From positions 124,001 through 188,000 of the forward strand of contig NZ_QRDV01000009.1 in NCBI RefSeq assembly GCF_003386165.1: a DNA stretch of 64,000 nucleotides, read 5' to 3'. Origin of the DNA: Winogradskyella eximia (GTDB lineage Bacteria; Bacteroidota; Bacteroidia; Flavobacteriales; Flavobacteriaceae). Positions 36,468 to 46,235 of this stretch are shown one piece after another. How positions within the stretch are numbered: position 1 is the stretch's first letter; every line of letters starts with the position of its first letter. The notes beneath the pieces are model-generated. The model worked only from the letters and a program-made list of their open reading frames with translations. It searched no databases and was not told the DNA's origin. The translations under genes and the position numbers were made by a program.

Positions 36468-39317
36468 ATGGATACTACCTCATTTGCACTCAGACATATT
36501 GGCCCAAATTCTAACGAACAAAAAGCCATGTTAGACACTATAGGTGTTAACAGTATAGAACAACTAGTTTCAGAAACCATACCAGCAGGTATTCGTCTTG
36601 AAAAAGATTTAGACCTTGATGCTGCCATGAGCGAACAAGAATACTTAAGCCATATATATAACTTATCGCAACTTAATAAAGTCTATAAAACATATATTGG
36701 TTTAGGTTATTACCCTACTAATTTACCTGCAGTAATTCAGCGTAACGTTTTAGAAAATCCAGGTTGGTACACAGCCTATACTCCATACCAAGCAGAAATT
36801 GCACAAGGAAGATTAGAAGCCTTGTTAAATTTCCAAACTATGATTATTGATTTAACAGGTATGGAAATTGCAAATGCATCACTTTTGGATGAAAGTACAG
36901 CAGCTGCTGAAGCGATGTCTTTATTATTTGCTGTTAGAGATCGCGCTCAAAAGAAAGCTAACGTCAATAAGTTTTTTGTTTCAGATTTAGTATTACCTCA
37001 AACTATAGATTTATTAGAAACAAGAGCAAATCCTATTGGCATTGAATTAGTGATAGGAAACGAAGCGGAATACAATCTTTCTAGCGAATACTTTGGTGCG
37101 CTATTACAATATCCAGGAAAAAACGGACAGATCACAGATATCCAGTCTTTTATAGAAAAAGGAAATGCAGAAAATATTAAAGTCGCTGTTGCTGCTGATA
37201 TTTTAAGCTTAGTTAAACTTGAAGCTCCAGGGAAATTTGGTGCTGATGTTGTTGTGGGTACAACGCAACGTTTCGGAATCCCAATGGGTTACGGAGGTCC
37301 TCATGCAGCTTATTTTGCAACTAAAGAGGTCTACAAACGTGATATTCCAGGTAGAATTATTGGAGTTACAAAAGACGCTAATGGTAACAGAGCCTTACGT
37401 ATGGCGTTACAAACACGCGAGCAACATATTAAACGCGATAGGGCAACTTCTAACATCTGTACAGCCCAAGTTCTTTTAGCTGTTATGGCAGGAATGTATG
37501 CCGTTTATCATGGTCCAAAAGGATTAACGTTTATTGCAGACAAGGTTAAAAACTCAACTTCTACTCTAGCCAACGCTTTAGAAAAATTAGGATTAGACCA
37601 AGTGAATGCGCATTATTTTGACACGCTTCAAATAAAAGCTGATGCTGTTAAAGTAAAATATGAAGCCGAAAAGAATGAAGTTAACTTTCATTACCCAGAT
37701 ACTAATACAGTAACTATTTCTATAAATGAAACAACAACAGTTTCAGACTTAAATGAAATTATTTCAATTTTTGAAAGTGTAACAAAAAACACTACGGATA
37801 AAATTGAATCTATTTCACACACAAAAACAATTCCAGATCACTTAAAGCGTCAATCAGAATTTTTAACTTTTGATGTATTTAACACTTATCATTCAGAAAC
37901 AGAATTAATGAGATACATTAAGCGTTTAGAGCGAAAAGATTTAGCTTTAAACCATTCTATGATTTCACTTGGTTCTTGTACCATGAAATTAAATGCAGCC
38001 TCAGAAATGTTACCATTAAGCTGGAGCAGTTGGGGAAATATGCACCCATTTGTACCAACAGATCAAGCGACGGGTTACAAATTAATGTTAAACGCTTTAG
38101 AGAATCAACTCTCTGAAATTACTGGTTTTGCAGCAACTTCATTACAACCAAATTCTGGTGCTCAAGGTGAGTTTGCTGGCTTAATGGTTATAAAAGCTTA
38201 TCATGAATCTCGTGGAGACCATCATAGAAATATTTGTTTAATTCCATCATCTGCACATGGTACAAATCCTGCTAGTGCTGTTATGGCTGGTATGAAAGTC
38301 GTAGTGACTAAAGCCACTGAAAATGGAAATATTGACGTTGAAGACTTAAGAGAAAAAGCAGAGCTACATAAAGATAATCTCTCTGCTATTATGGTGACTT
38401 ACCCTTCTACTCACGGTGTTTACGAATCTGCAATAAAAGAAATTACGCAGATTATTCACGCCAATGGAGGACAAGTTTATATGGATGGTGCCAATATGAA
38501 TGCTCAGGTTGGTTTAACCAATCCAGGAAATATTGGTGCAGATGTATGCCACTTAAACTTACACAAAACTTTTGCTATTCCTCATGGAGGAGGCGGACCA
38601 GGTGTAGGACCAATCTGTGTTGCTAAACAATTAGTCCCTTTCTTACCAGGAAACCCAATTATTAAAACAGGAGGTCATCAAGCAATTACAGCTATTTCTG
38701 GAGCACCATTTGGGTCTTCATTAGTCTGTCTTATTTCTTATGGTTACATTAAAATGTTAGGTTACCGAGGTTTGAAAAAAGCAACCGAAATTGCCATATT
38801 AAATGCCAACTATATTAAAAAACGCTTAGAAGGATCTTATCCTACCTTATATTCTGGTGAAAACGGAAGAGCTGCTCACGAAATGATTATTGATTGTAGA
38901 GATTTTAAAGCTAATGGTATTGAAGTTACAGATATTGCTAAACGTTTAATGGATTATGGTTTCCATGCACCAACAGTTTCTTTTCCGGTTGCAGGCACAA
39001 TGATGATTGAACCTACAGAAAGTGAAAGTAAAGCAGAAATGGATCGTTTTTGTGATGCTATGATTTCAATCCGAAAGGAAATTGATGCCGTGGATAAAGA
39101 CACCCCAAACAACATGCTTAAAAATGCACCACATACTTTAGATATGTTAACCTCAGATGAATGGTTATTACCATACTCTAGAGAGGCAGCAGCATTTCCT
39201 ATAGACTTCGTTAGAGACAATAAATTTTGGCCTAGCGTAAGACGTGTTGATGATGCGTATGGTGATAGAAATTTAATTTGTAGCTGTGCACCAATAGAAA
39301 GCTATATGGATGCCTAA
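36468..39317 (+). CDS. gcvP: Glycine dehydrogenase (decarboxylating), P-protein
   Basis: Pyridoxal-phosphate enzyme of the glycine cleavage system; it decarboxylates glycine and passes the aminomethyl group to the lipoyl H-protein. 949 residues make the fused (alpha and beta half) form. The N-terminal HIGPNSNEQKAML start is typical, and the PLP Lys is Lys700 in NLHKTFAIPHGGGGPG. The T and H partners are not in the window. A terminator follows directly. Confidence 0.97.
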   Translation: MDTTSFALRHIGPNSNEQKAMLDTIGVNSIEQLVSETIPAGIRLEKDLDLDAAMSEQEYLSHIYNLSQLNKVYKTYIGLGYYPTNLPAVIQRNVLENPGWYTAYTPYQAEIAQGRLEALLNFQTMIIDLTGMEIANASLLDESTAAAEAMSLLFAVRDRAQKKANVNKFFVSDLVLPQTIDLLETRANPIGIELVIGNEAEYNLSSEYFGALLQYPGKNGQITDIQSFIEKGNAENIKVAVAADILSLVKLEAPGKFGADVVVGTTQRFGIPMGYGGPHAAYFATKEVYKRDIPGRIIGVTKDANGNRALRMALQTREQHIKRDRATSNICTAQVLLAVMAGMYAVYHGPKGLTFIADKVKNSTSTLANALEKLGLDQVNAHYFDTLQIKADAVKVKYEAEKNEVNFHYPDTNTVTISINETTTVSDLNEIISIFESVTKNTTDKIESISHTKTIPDHLKRQSEFLTFDVFNTYHSETELMRYIKRLERKDLALNHSMISLGSCTMKLNAASEMLPLSWSSWGNMHPFVPTDQATGYKLMLNALENQLSEITGFAATSLQPNSGAQGEFAGLMVIKAYHESRGDHHRNICLIPSSAHGTNPASAVMAGMKVVVTKATENGNIDVEDLREKAELHKDNLSAIMVTYPSTHGVYESAIKEITQIIHANGGQVYMDGANMNAQVGLTNPGNIGADVCHLNLHKTFAIPHGGGGPGVGPICVAKQLVPFLPGNPIIKTGGHQAITAISGAPFGSSLVCLISYGYIKMLGYRGLKKATEIAILNANYIKKRLEGSYPTLYSGENGRAAHEMIIDCRDFKANGIEVTDIAKRLMDYGFHAPTVSFPVAGTMMIEPTESESKAEMDRFCDAMISIRKEIDAVDKDTPNNMLKNAPHTLDMLTSDEWLLPYSREAAAFPIDFVRDNKFWPSVRRVDDAYGDRNLICSCAPIESYMDA

Positions 39318-39330
39318 ATACAACATAATA

Positions 39331-39357
39331 AAAAGCACACAGATTGTGTGCTTTTTT
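39331..39357 (+). terminator. Terminator after gcvP
   Basis: AAAAGCACACA (39331-39341) and TGTGTGCTTTT (39345-39355) form an 11-bp stem with a 3-base loop and a T-tail. Confidence 0.88.
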
Positions 39358-39479
39358 GTGTTTTTCAAATTATAAATACCAATTATTGAGAATTCACTAA
39401 AAATTGACGTATTAAAACTTTAAATAAAAGAAAATTCTAGAATATTAACTAGCTTCGTAATATTGAAAATTTGATAACT

Positions 39480-40538
39480 ATGGCGATTAGAATAACAGGA
39501 ACAGGAAGTTATATACCTAGCATTATTGAAAAAAATGAAGATTTTTACAATCATAAATTTTTAAATGCTGATGGTTCTACAATAAATAGTTCAAATGAAA
39601 TTATTGTAAAAAAGTTTAAAGCTATAACTGGCATTCAAGAAAGGCGTTATGTTAAAGATAATCAGATAAATAGCGATATCGCTTTCATTGCTGCATCAAA
39701 AGCAATTGAAGATGCTAAGATTGATAAAGAAAGTTTAGACTATATTATTGTGGCTCATAATTATGGAGACATAAAACACAATACGGAACAAAGTGATACA
39801 GTACCTAGTATTGCTTCTAGAGTTAAGCATTTACTAAAAATTAAAAATCCAAAATGTGTTGGTTACGACTTGCTTTTTGGATGTCCTGGTTGGATTGAAG
39901 GGGTTATACAAGCCAAAGCATTTATTGCTTCTGGTATTGCCAAACGTTGCTTAGTAATTGGCTCTGAAACACTTTCTAGAGTTATAGATAAGTACGATAG
40001 GGACTCTATGATTTATAGTGATGGAGCTGGTGCTGTAATTGTTGAAAAAAGTGATGAGGAAGGTGGAATTTTAGCTCATGAAACAGCCACTTACGCGCTA
40101 GATGAAGCTCATTTTATATTTTTTGGAGAAACCAACAATCATGAGACTACAGACAAACGTCGTTATATTAAAATGTATGGACGTAAGATTTATGAATTTG
40201 CACTTTCTAATGTACCAAAAGCTTTAAAATCTTGTTTAGAAAAAAGTGGTAAATCGATTACTGATGTTAAAAAAATATTGATCCATCAGGCAAATGAAAA
40301 AATGGACGAGGCCATAGTACAAAGGTTTTATAAACTTTATGATATGCAAATGCCAGAAGGCATAATGCCAATGTCTATAAATCTTTTAGGGAACTCTAGT
40401 GTTGCGACTGTACCAACTTTATTAGATCTCATTTTGAAAGGAGAACTTGAAGGGCAACAAATTAATAAAGGAGACATTATTATGTTTGCAAGTGTAGGTG
40501 CTGGTATGAATATTAATACTATTATCTATCAGTATTAA
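39480..40538 (+). CDS. 3-oxoacyl-ACP synthase III family protein
   Basis: Thiolase-fold ketosynthase III relative. The catalytic triad is kept: Cys135 (FGCPGWIEG), His269 (LIHQAN) and Asn305 (LGNSSVATVP), counting from the ATG at 39480. An upstream TTG at 39471 is a weaker start. The length, 352 residues, exceeds ordinary FabH (about 320-330). The genes for a methyltransferase and a glycosyltransferase follow on the same strand, so this enzyme may prime a specialised lipid rather than general fatty acids. Confidence 0.88.
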   Translation: MAIRITGTGSYIPSIIEKNEDFYNHKFLNADGSTINSSNEIIVKKFKAITGIQERRYVKDNQINSDIAFIAASKAIEDAKIDKESLDYIIVAHNYGDIKHNTEQSDTVPSIASRVKHLLKIKNPKCVGYDLLFGCPGWIEGVIQAKAFIASGIAKRCLVIGSETLSRVIDKYDRDSMIYSDGAGAVIVEKSDEEGGILAHETATYALDEAHFIFFGETNNHETTDKRRYIKMYGRKIYEFALSNVPKALKSCLEKSGKSITDVKKILIHQANEKMDEAIVQRFYKLYDMQMPEGIMPMSINLLGNSSVATVPTLLDLILKGELEGQQINKGDIIMFASVGAGMNINTIIYQY

Positions 40539-40564
40539 TTTAATCCTGATTTCCGCAACCATAG

Positions 40565-41086
40565 ATGTACGAAAAAACATATCCAAATAAACGATTTAAA
40601 CTTACACTTCAGTTTTTACAGAAACACGTTAATACTACAGAATCTATATTAGATTTAGGTGTAAAAAATCCATTTTCGGAAATTATGATTTCTGAAGGCT
40701 ATTCTGTTGAGAATACTACTGGTGAAGATTTGGATGAAGATACTTCTGCTATTAATAATTCTGGAGCTGACGTTGTTACTGCTTTAGAAATTTTTGAACA
40801 TCTATTATCTCCATACGAAGTTTTAAAGTCTATAAAAACGAATAAATTAGTGATTAGTGTGCCTTTAAAATTATGGTTTGCTTCAGCTTACAGAAGTAAA
40901 ACGGATATGCGAGACAGACATTACCATGAATTTGAAGATTGGCAACTCGATTGGCTTTTAGAGAAAACAGGTTGGATAATTAAGGATAGATATAAATGGA
41001 CCAATCCTGTAAATAAACTTGGCTTAAGACCAATTTTAAGACGTTTTACACCTAGATACTATATTGTTTACGCAGAAAGAGTTTAA
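40565..41086 (+). CDS. Class I SAM-dependent methyltransferase-like protein
   Basis: 173 residues, one Rossmann-like domain. ILDLGVKNPFSEIM takes the place of the usual GxGxG SAM loop (Gly-poor), and ADVVTALEIFEHLLSPYEVLKSI resembles the conserved acidic motif of class I methyltransferases. The substrate is unknown. The cluster with ketosynthase III and GT2 suggests a lipid or glycolipid tailoring step. Confidence 0.65.
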   Translation: MYEKTYPNKRFKLTLQFLQKHVNTTESILDLGVKNPFSEIMISEGYSVENTTGEDLDEDTSAINNSGADVVTALEIFEHLLSPYEVLKSIKTNKLVISVPLKLWFASAYRSKTDMRDRHYHEFEDWQLDWLLEKTGWIIKDRYKWTNPVNKLGLRPILRRFTPRYYIVYAERV

Positions 41087-41088
41087 CT

Positions 41089-41961
41089 TTGAAAAAACAG
41101 CTTTCAATTTTGAATTTTCACATTATCATTCCTGCACACAACGAAGAAGATTACATTGGTAAAACTTTAGAATCTTTAGCTCAGCAAACCCTATTGCCAA
41201 AAGCAGTTGTTATCGTTAATGATAATTCTACAGATAGTACTCAAAATATTGCTGAGAACTACGCCTCAAAACATGAATGGATTTCTGTAATAAATTCAGC
41301 ATCGTCAGATAAACACTTGCCAGGTTCTAAAATTATTAAAGCATTTAATAAAGGACTTCATTCGTTGAATAACGATTTTGACATTATCTGTAAATTTGAT
41401 GCAGACCTTATTTTTCCGGTTAATTATCTTGAAAAAATTTCGAATCATTTTAAGTCTAATCCAAAATTAGGTATGGCTTCAGGATTTTGCTATATCGAAA
41501 AAGACAACACATGGATTCTAGAAAACCTAACCAATAAAGATCATATTAGAGGTGCTCTAAAAGCGTATAGAAAAGATTGTTTTAATCAAATAGGACAATT
41601 AAAATCGTCTATGGGTTGGGATACCGTTGATGAATTACTTGCGAAATATAACGGATGGGAAATTTTAACCGATGAATCACTTCATGTAAAACATCTCAAA
41701 CCAACCGGACAATCATACAATAAAGCTTCTAAATACCTGCAAGGTGAAGCGATGTACAAAATGCGTTATGGTTTTTGGATTACGCTAATTTCAGCTTTAA
41801 AATTAGCTTACAAAAAAAGAAGTTTTCAGATGTTTAGAGATTATATGTCTGGGTATTTTAAAGCTAAATCCAATAACGTAGAATTTTTAGTTTCTGAAGA
41901 GGAAGGAAAATTTATACGTGATTTGCGCTGGAAAGGCATTAAGACAAAATTCAGCAATTGA
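41089..41961 (+). CDS. Family 2 glycosyltransferase
   Basis: 290 residues. The GT-A fold is seen in IIIPAHNEEDYIGKTL (about 13-28), VNDNSTDST (nucleotide binding) and the DAD metal motif (FDADLIFP). The only start compatible with the domain is TTG at 41089, 2 nt after the methyltransferase stop. It should transfer a sugar to a lipid or polymer in the envelope. Third gene of the small cluster. Confidence 0.85.
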   Translation: MKKQLSILNFHIIIPAHNEEDYIGKTLESLAQQTLLPKAVVIVNDNSTDSTQNIAENYASKHEWISVINSASSDKHLPGSKIIKAFNKGLHSLNNDFDIICKFDADLIFPVNYLEKISNHFKSNPKLGMASGFCYIEKDNTWILENLTNKDHIRGALKAYRKDCFNQIGQLKSSMGWDTVDELLAKYNGWEILTDESLHVKHLKPTGQSYNKASKYLQGEAMYKMRYGFWITLISALKLAYKKRSFQMFRDYMSGYFKAKSNNVEFLVSEEEGKFIRDLRWKGIKTKFSN

Positions 41962-42004
41962 GAGATACTGAAATTAATTCAGCATGACAAAATCGTTGAC
42001 TTCG

Positions 42005-42811
42005 TCAAAAACTCCAGCTTTTATAGCTACTGGAAGCTTCAATTTTATCCTCAAGACTATCTTCTAGTTCCGGGAAGAAATCAATTCCTGTTAATGCTTC
42101 AACCTTATCTACTGATACCACAAATTTATACAACGGTAAGTTTGAATCCTCATGGTCCATTAAAAAGGCTAAAACCTTAATTCTACCATTCGTATTATCT
42201 AAAATAACTTTGTAAAATTTATTAGGTACAGAAACATCATCTGTACCAATTGTTTTCATATTTCCTGATAAAACGCCACCTGTCACAACAAAAATACCGT
42301 CATTTTTTTTCGCCCAATACCTCACCTTCTGTTCTAATCGGTTCCAAACACCTGCATTAAACTTATGCTCTTGTGGACTAATATTACTTGTTAGAAAAGT
42401 TTCATCGTGTGCGGTTTTTGTAAACCTTCGGTCACCAGCAGGACACAAATGCCCTTTATCGTAACCCGATTTCTTATAATTTCTCCAATGTGCAGCTCCT
42501 GTTTTTACAGCATCATCAATTTCAAAATATGGTCTTTTGTGGTTTGTAGAACTTATATGCGATGCTTTTAACTCATACGCTACCCATTCTGCTTGTTCGT
42601 GAGGCTCACTATAAGACAAGGAATAATTTTGATGATGAACTATTTGATTTGTAGTACTCGTCGGTAGAAAGTACTCATTAGTACCTTCTTTTACGGTTTG
42701 CCCTACGTTTACAACTTCAGCTTTTTGTTCGGCATTTAGATAATAGTCATAACTGTAAATAGCTATGGCGATGATGATAGCTATAATGGTGAATATTGGT
42801 TTTCTTTTCAA
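42005..42811 (-). CDS. DNA/RNA non-specific endonuclease
   Basis: 268 residues. An N-terminal hydrophobic segment (about 5-20) probably acts as a signal anchor, followed by a NUC1-type nuclease domain with the active-site motif DKGHLCPAGDRRF (catalytic His in the D-x-GH pattern) and the downstream NKFYKVILDN element. It would degrade nucleic acids in the periplasm or outside. The start is TTG at 42811, as no nearby ATG fits. It follows the PafA gene by 9 nt. Confidence 0.87.
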   Translation of the reverse strand: MKRKPIFTIIAIIIAIAIYSYDYYLNAEQKAEVVNVGQTVKEGTNEYFLPTSTTNQIVHHQNYSLSYSEPHEQAEWVAYELKASHISSTNHKRPYFEIDDAVKTGAAHWRNYKKSGYDKGHLCPAGDRRFTKTAHDETFLTSNISPQEHKFNAGVWNRLEQKVRYWAKKNDGIFVVTGGVLSGNMKTIGTDDVSVPNKFYKVILDNTNGRIKVLAFLMDHEDSNLPLYKFVVSVDKVEALTGIDFFPELEDSLEDKIEASSSYKSWSF

Positions 42812-42820
42812 ATCAAAAAA

Positions 42821-44491
42821 TTAATCAATTACAAATCCCAATGGCTGACCAGTCGCTCCATTAGGAAAACTAATACCTAACAACGCAGACATTGTTGGCG
42901 CAATATCAGGAATCACTGTTTTATCTAATGTTTCTCCATGCTTAATTCCCTTACCAAAAAATAATAATGGCACATGCGTATCATAATTTAATGCACTACC
43001 ATGTGTAGAACCTGTTCTACCGTATGAAATAAAAGCGGTGTCATTTACCAAAATAACATCACCAGATCGTTTTTGATTAAATCCGTTTTGCAATAATTCC
43101 TCAACTCCATTAGAAAAACCTGACGTACTCATAGTCGTCGCCGTGTACACTTTAGATACATTAGGATAAGTTAGTTGCTCCATTGCTATAGCATTCTGAA
43201 CATCAATAAGATTTAAGCCTAAAGACTTTACTTTGGCTCTGTCTAAAAATATTTGATTGTTACTAATATTTTCAACAATATCCTTAGTTCCGTAAGTTGA
43301 ATTTAAAAACGCATTAAACTTTTGTTTTCTTTCTTTATTATCTACATAACCAGCTGGCACATTAACAGATTGCAAATAAGCAGGAACATCTACAGCACCA
43401 TGATCGGCTGTTAAAAACACTGTGTATTCTCCTTTACCTACAGTAGCATCCAAATAATTAAAAAAACGTTCTAAATCTCTATCTAAACGAATGTAAGTAT
43501 CTTCAATTTCTTTGGAATTAACACCAAAGTTATGACCAACATAATCGGTAGCAGAAAAACTAACAGCCAACACATCCGTTATATCATCAGCACCCAAATT
43601 TTCTCCTTTAATTGCAGCCATTGCAAAATCTGTAGTTAGACTATTACCATAAGGTGTCGCTTTTAAAATATCGAACCCTCTGTTATCCTTGCTTAAAGCT
43701 TTTAAATCATAAGGAAACGTCGCTTTTTCTTTTCCTTTAAATCCACCTTCAAAATTATTTTCATCAGTACCACTTTCGATATAAGTTGAAATATCATAAA
43801 GCGTATTCCACACTTTTAAATACGATTCTGCACTTTCCGAAGTATTAAAATCACTAACCCACTGTGGTAATTGATTCATATAAAAAGAACTTGAAATCCA
43901 AGAACCTTCATCCCTTCCATGAAACCAATACGCTGCGTTTGCAGTGTGACCAGCTGGTAAAATAGCACCTCTATCTTTTAAAGAAACACCTATTGTTTTT
44001 CCTCGCATTTGAGTAAACAACCTGTTCTCATCTCCAAACGTAGTGGTTTGCATTCTGCGTGGTGACATTAAACCCGCTTTATCTTCTGTACCAATAGGTT
44101 TTACATTATCATCTTGAGCACAATACACCATTTCCTTAATCTCCTTATCATAGAAATTATTACCTACAATGCCATGATATTTTGGAGTTGTACCAGTATA
44201 AACCGACGCATGACCAGGACCAGTATAAGTTGGCACATAGTTGAAATGATTATTTTTACAATTAAAGCCTTCACTTATCATGCGTTTAAAACCACCATCT
44301 CCAAACTTCGATTCAAAACGTGTTAAATAATCGTAACGCATTTGATCAACCACTATACCAACTACTAATTTTGGCCTAGTGTTAGATTCTATTGTATTTA
44401 ATGTTTCTTTAGAAGTATCAATTGCTGCATCTTGTGCGCCACAAGAGCTAAATAAAAGTAAAAAGGCAATAAAAGCGATGGCATTTTTCAT
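42821..44491 (-). CDS. pafA: PafA-type alkaline phosphatase (lipoprotein)
   Basis: 556 residues. The lipobox LLFSSCG (Cys17) predicts a lipid-anchored envelope protein. The nucleophile Thr lies in the TYTGPGHASVYTG motif, and the metal ligands are in the early VVDQMRYDYL, in SATDYVGHNFG and in LTADHGAVD, plus a late TGSTHG His. This is the Pi-independent, calcium-tolerant family of marine Bacteroidota that releases phosphate from organic esters. The nuclease gene follows and would supply substrates. Confidence 0.88.
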   Translation of the reverse strand: MKNAIAFIAFLLLFSSCGAQDAAIDTSKETLNTIESNTRPKLVVGIVVDQMRYDYLTRFESKFGDGGFKRMISEGFNCKNNHFNYVPTYTGPGHASVYTGTTPKYHGIVGNNFYDKEIKEMVYCAQDDNVKPIGTEDKAGLMSPRRMQTTTFGDENRLFTQMRGKTIGVSLKDRGAILPAGHTANAAYWFHGRDEGSWISSSFYMNQLPQWVSDFNTSESAESYLKVWNTLYDISTYIESGTDENNFEGGFKGKEKATFPYDLKALSKDNRGFDILKATPYGNSLTTDFAMAAIKGENLGADDITDVLAVSFSATDYVGHNFGVNSKEIEDTYIRLDRDLERFFNYLDATVGKGEYTVFLTADHGAVDVPAYLQSVNVPAGYVDNKERKQKFNAFLNSTYGTKDIVENISNNQIFLDRAKVKSLGLNLIDVQNAIAMEQLTYPNVSKVYTATTMSTSGFSNGVEELLQNGFNQKRSGDVILVNDTAFISYGRTGSTHGSALNYDTHVPLLFFGKGIKHGETLDKTVIPDIAPTMSALLGISFPNGATGQPLGFVID

Positions 44492-44680
44492 CTGAATAAG
44501 ACTTTAAATTTAATCTCAAAAATACAATTTTTATGTTATCTTATTTTTAATTTAACGTATTTTCATGCGTTCATATTTATTTTTTTTAATTGTCGCATGT
44601 AGTTCGCAATTAATCATTTTTATGTGTGAAAAAATTATGAATATGCTCTTTTCCTAATCATTTTTTATACTTTAGCATTA

Positions 44681-45430
44681 ATGAAAAGACCCAGCACTTA
44701 CCTTTATAATATAGGTACTTATTTTATAATGATTAAGGACATATTTCGCAGACCTACTAAATGGTCTGTAATGAAACCTCTAATCTTAAAAGATATTGAT
44801 GATCTTATTATTGGATCGTTAGGTATTGTAGCCTTTATCTCCTTTTTTGTTGGAGGTGTTGTAGCTATACAAACCTCATTAAACATGACGAGTCCATTAA
44901 TGCCAAAATACTTGGTTGGTTTTGCTACTAGACAATCTATAATTTTAGAATTTGCGCCAACATTTATTTCGATTATTATGGCTGGTAAAGTAGGTTCATT
45001 TATAACATCTAGCATAGGAACTATGCGTGTTACAGAACAAATTGATGCTTTAGAGGTGATGGGAATAAATGCTATTAACTATTTAGTATTCCCTAAATTT
45101 ATTGCTTTAACGCTTTATCCATTTGTTATTTCTATCGCCATGTTTTTAGGCGTTTTAGGAGGTCTTGTTGCCTGTGTTTACGGTGGCTATGGTACACTAG
45201 AAGATTATTTAGAAGGTGTAAGAACAGATTTTATTCCTTTTCATTTTATATATGCTTTTATTAAAACATTTGTATTTGCCTTCTTGTTAGCTACAATTCC
45301 TTCATTTTATGGTTATTTTATGAAAGGAGGAGCTTTAGAAGTTGGTAAAGCCAGTACAACGTCATTCGTTTGGACGAGTGTAATGATCATATTGGTCAAC
45401 TTTTTACTAACCAGTTTATTACTTGGCTAA
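44681..45430 (+). CDS. mlaE: MlaE-family ABC transporter permease
   Basis: 249 residues, five to six membrane segments, with the MlaE signature VGGVVAIQTSLNMTSPLMPKY and the conserved EFAPTFISIIMAGKVGSFITSSIGTMRVTEQIDALEVMG stretch. It forms the inner-membrane channel of the phospholipid-trafficking system that maintains outer-membrane asymmetry. The ATPase gene begins 2 nt after the stop. Confidence 0.93.
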   Translation: MKRPSTYLYNIGTYFIMIKDIFRRPTKWSVMKPLILKDIDDLIIGSLGIVAFISFFVGGVVAIQTSLNMTSPLMPKYLVGFATRQSIILEFAPTFISIIMAGKVGSFITSSIGTMRVTEQIDALEVMGINAINYLVFPKFIALTLYPFVISIAMFLGVLGGLVACVYGGYGTLEDYLEGVRTDFIPFHFIYAFIKTFVFAFLLATIPSFYGYFMKGGALEVGKASTTSFVWTSVMIILVNFLLTSLLLG

Positions 45431-45432
45431 TT

Positions 45433-46200
45433 ATGATAGAAGTTAAAGATTTACATAAATCATTTGGAGATGCACATATTTTAAAAGGCATAACAACGTC
45501 CTTTGCAAAAGGAAAAACCAACTTAATTATTGGTCAAAGTGGCTCGGGTAAAACTGTATTCTTAAAATGTTTACTAGGTTTATTTGAATACGAAAAAGGA
45601 TCTATTTCTTATGATGGAAAAATATTCAGCAAATTAAGTCCTGATGAAAAACGAGCACTACGTGCAGAAATAGGTATGGTATTTCAAGGAAGCGCTCTAT
45701 TTGATTCTATGACAATTGCAGAAAATGTAATGTTTCCTTTACGTATGTTTACAAAGCAAAGTAAAAGCGAAATGGAAGATAGAGTTAATGTGGTTTTAAA
45801 CCGTGTAAATCTACCTGATGCTCATAAAAAAATGCCTAGTGAAGCTTCTGGAGGTATGCAAAAACGTGTTGCCATTGCTAGGGCAATTGTAAATAGACCT
45901 AAATATTTATTTTGTGACGAGCCTAATTCTGGTCTAGATCCAAAAACAGCTATTGTAATAGATAATTTAATACAAGAGATTACTGACGAATTTGATATTA
46001 CTACAGTTATAAATTCTCACGACATGAATTCTGTAATGGAAATTGGCGAAAAAATTGTATTCTTAAAAGATGGACTTAAAGCATGGGAAGGCTCTAATGA
46101 AACTATTTTCAGAACCGATAACGAAGTCGTAACGGACTTTGTTTACTCTTCTAACCTATTTAAGAAAGTGCGCAAAATGTATCTTGAAGAGCGCAATTAA
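45433..46200 (+). CDS. mlaF: MlaF-type ABC transporter ATP-binding protein
   Basis: 255 residues. The Walker A GQSGSGKT (about 36-43) is intact, as are the signature SGGMQKRVAIARA, Walker B YLFCDEPNSGLD and the H-loop SHD. It powers lipid movement with MlaE. MlaD (MCE-domain protein), the usual third gene, is not adjacent here. The longer frame starting upstream runs through the mlaE end and is not supported. Confidence 0.92.
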   Translation: MIEVKDLHKSFGDAHILKGITTSFAKGKTNLIIGQSGSGKTVFLKCLLGLFEYEKGSISYDGKIFSKLSPDEKRALRAEIGMVFQGSALFDSMTIAENVMFPLRMFTKQSKSEMEDRVNVVLNRVNLPDAHKKMPSEASGGMQKRVAIARAIVNRPKYLFCDEPNSGLDPKTAIVIDNLIQEITDEFDITTVINSHDMNSVMEIGEKIVFLKDGLKAWEGSNETIFRTDNEVVTDFVYSSNLFKKVRKMYLEERN

Positions 46201-46235
46201 ATTTTCCTTTTTCAACTTTACTGTATACTCTATTC

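Noticed and set aside
39471..39479. Extended start of the ketosynthase gene (TTG)
   Set aside because: The ATG at 39480 gives the expected MAIRITGTGSY start; the TTG adds three unsupported residues.
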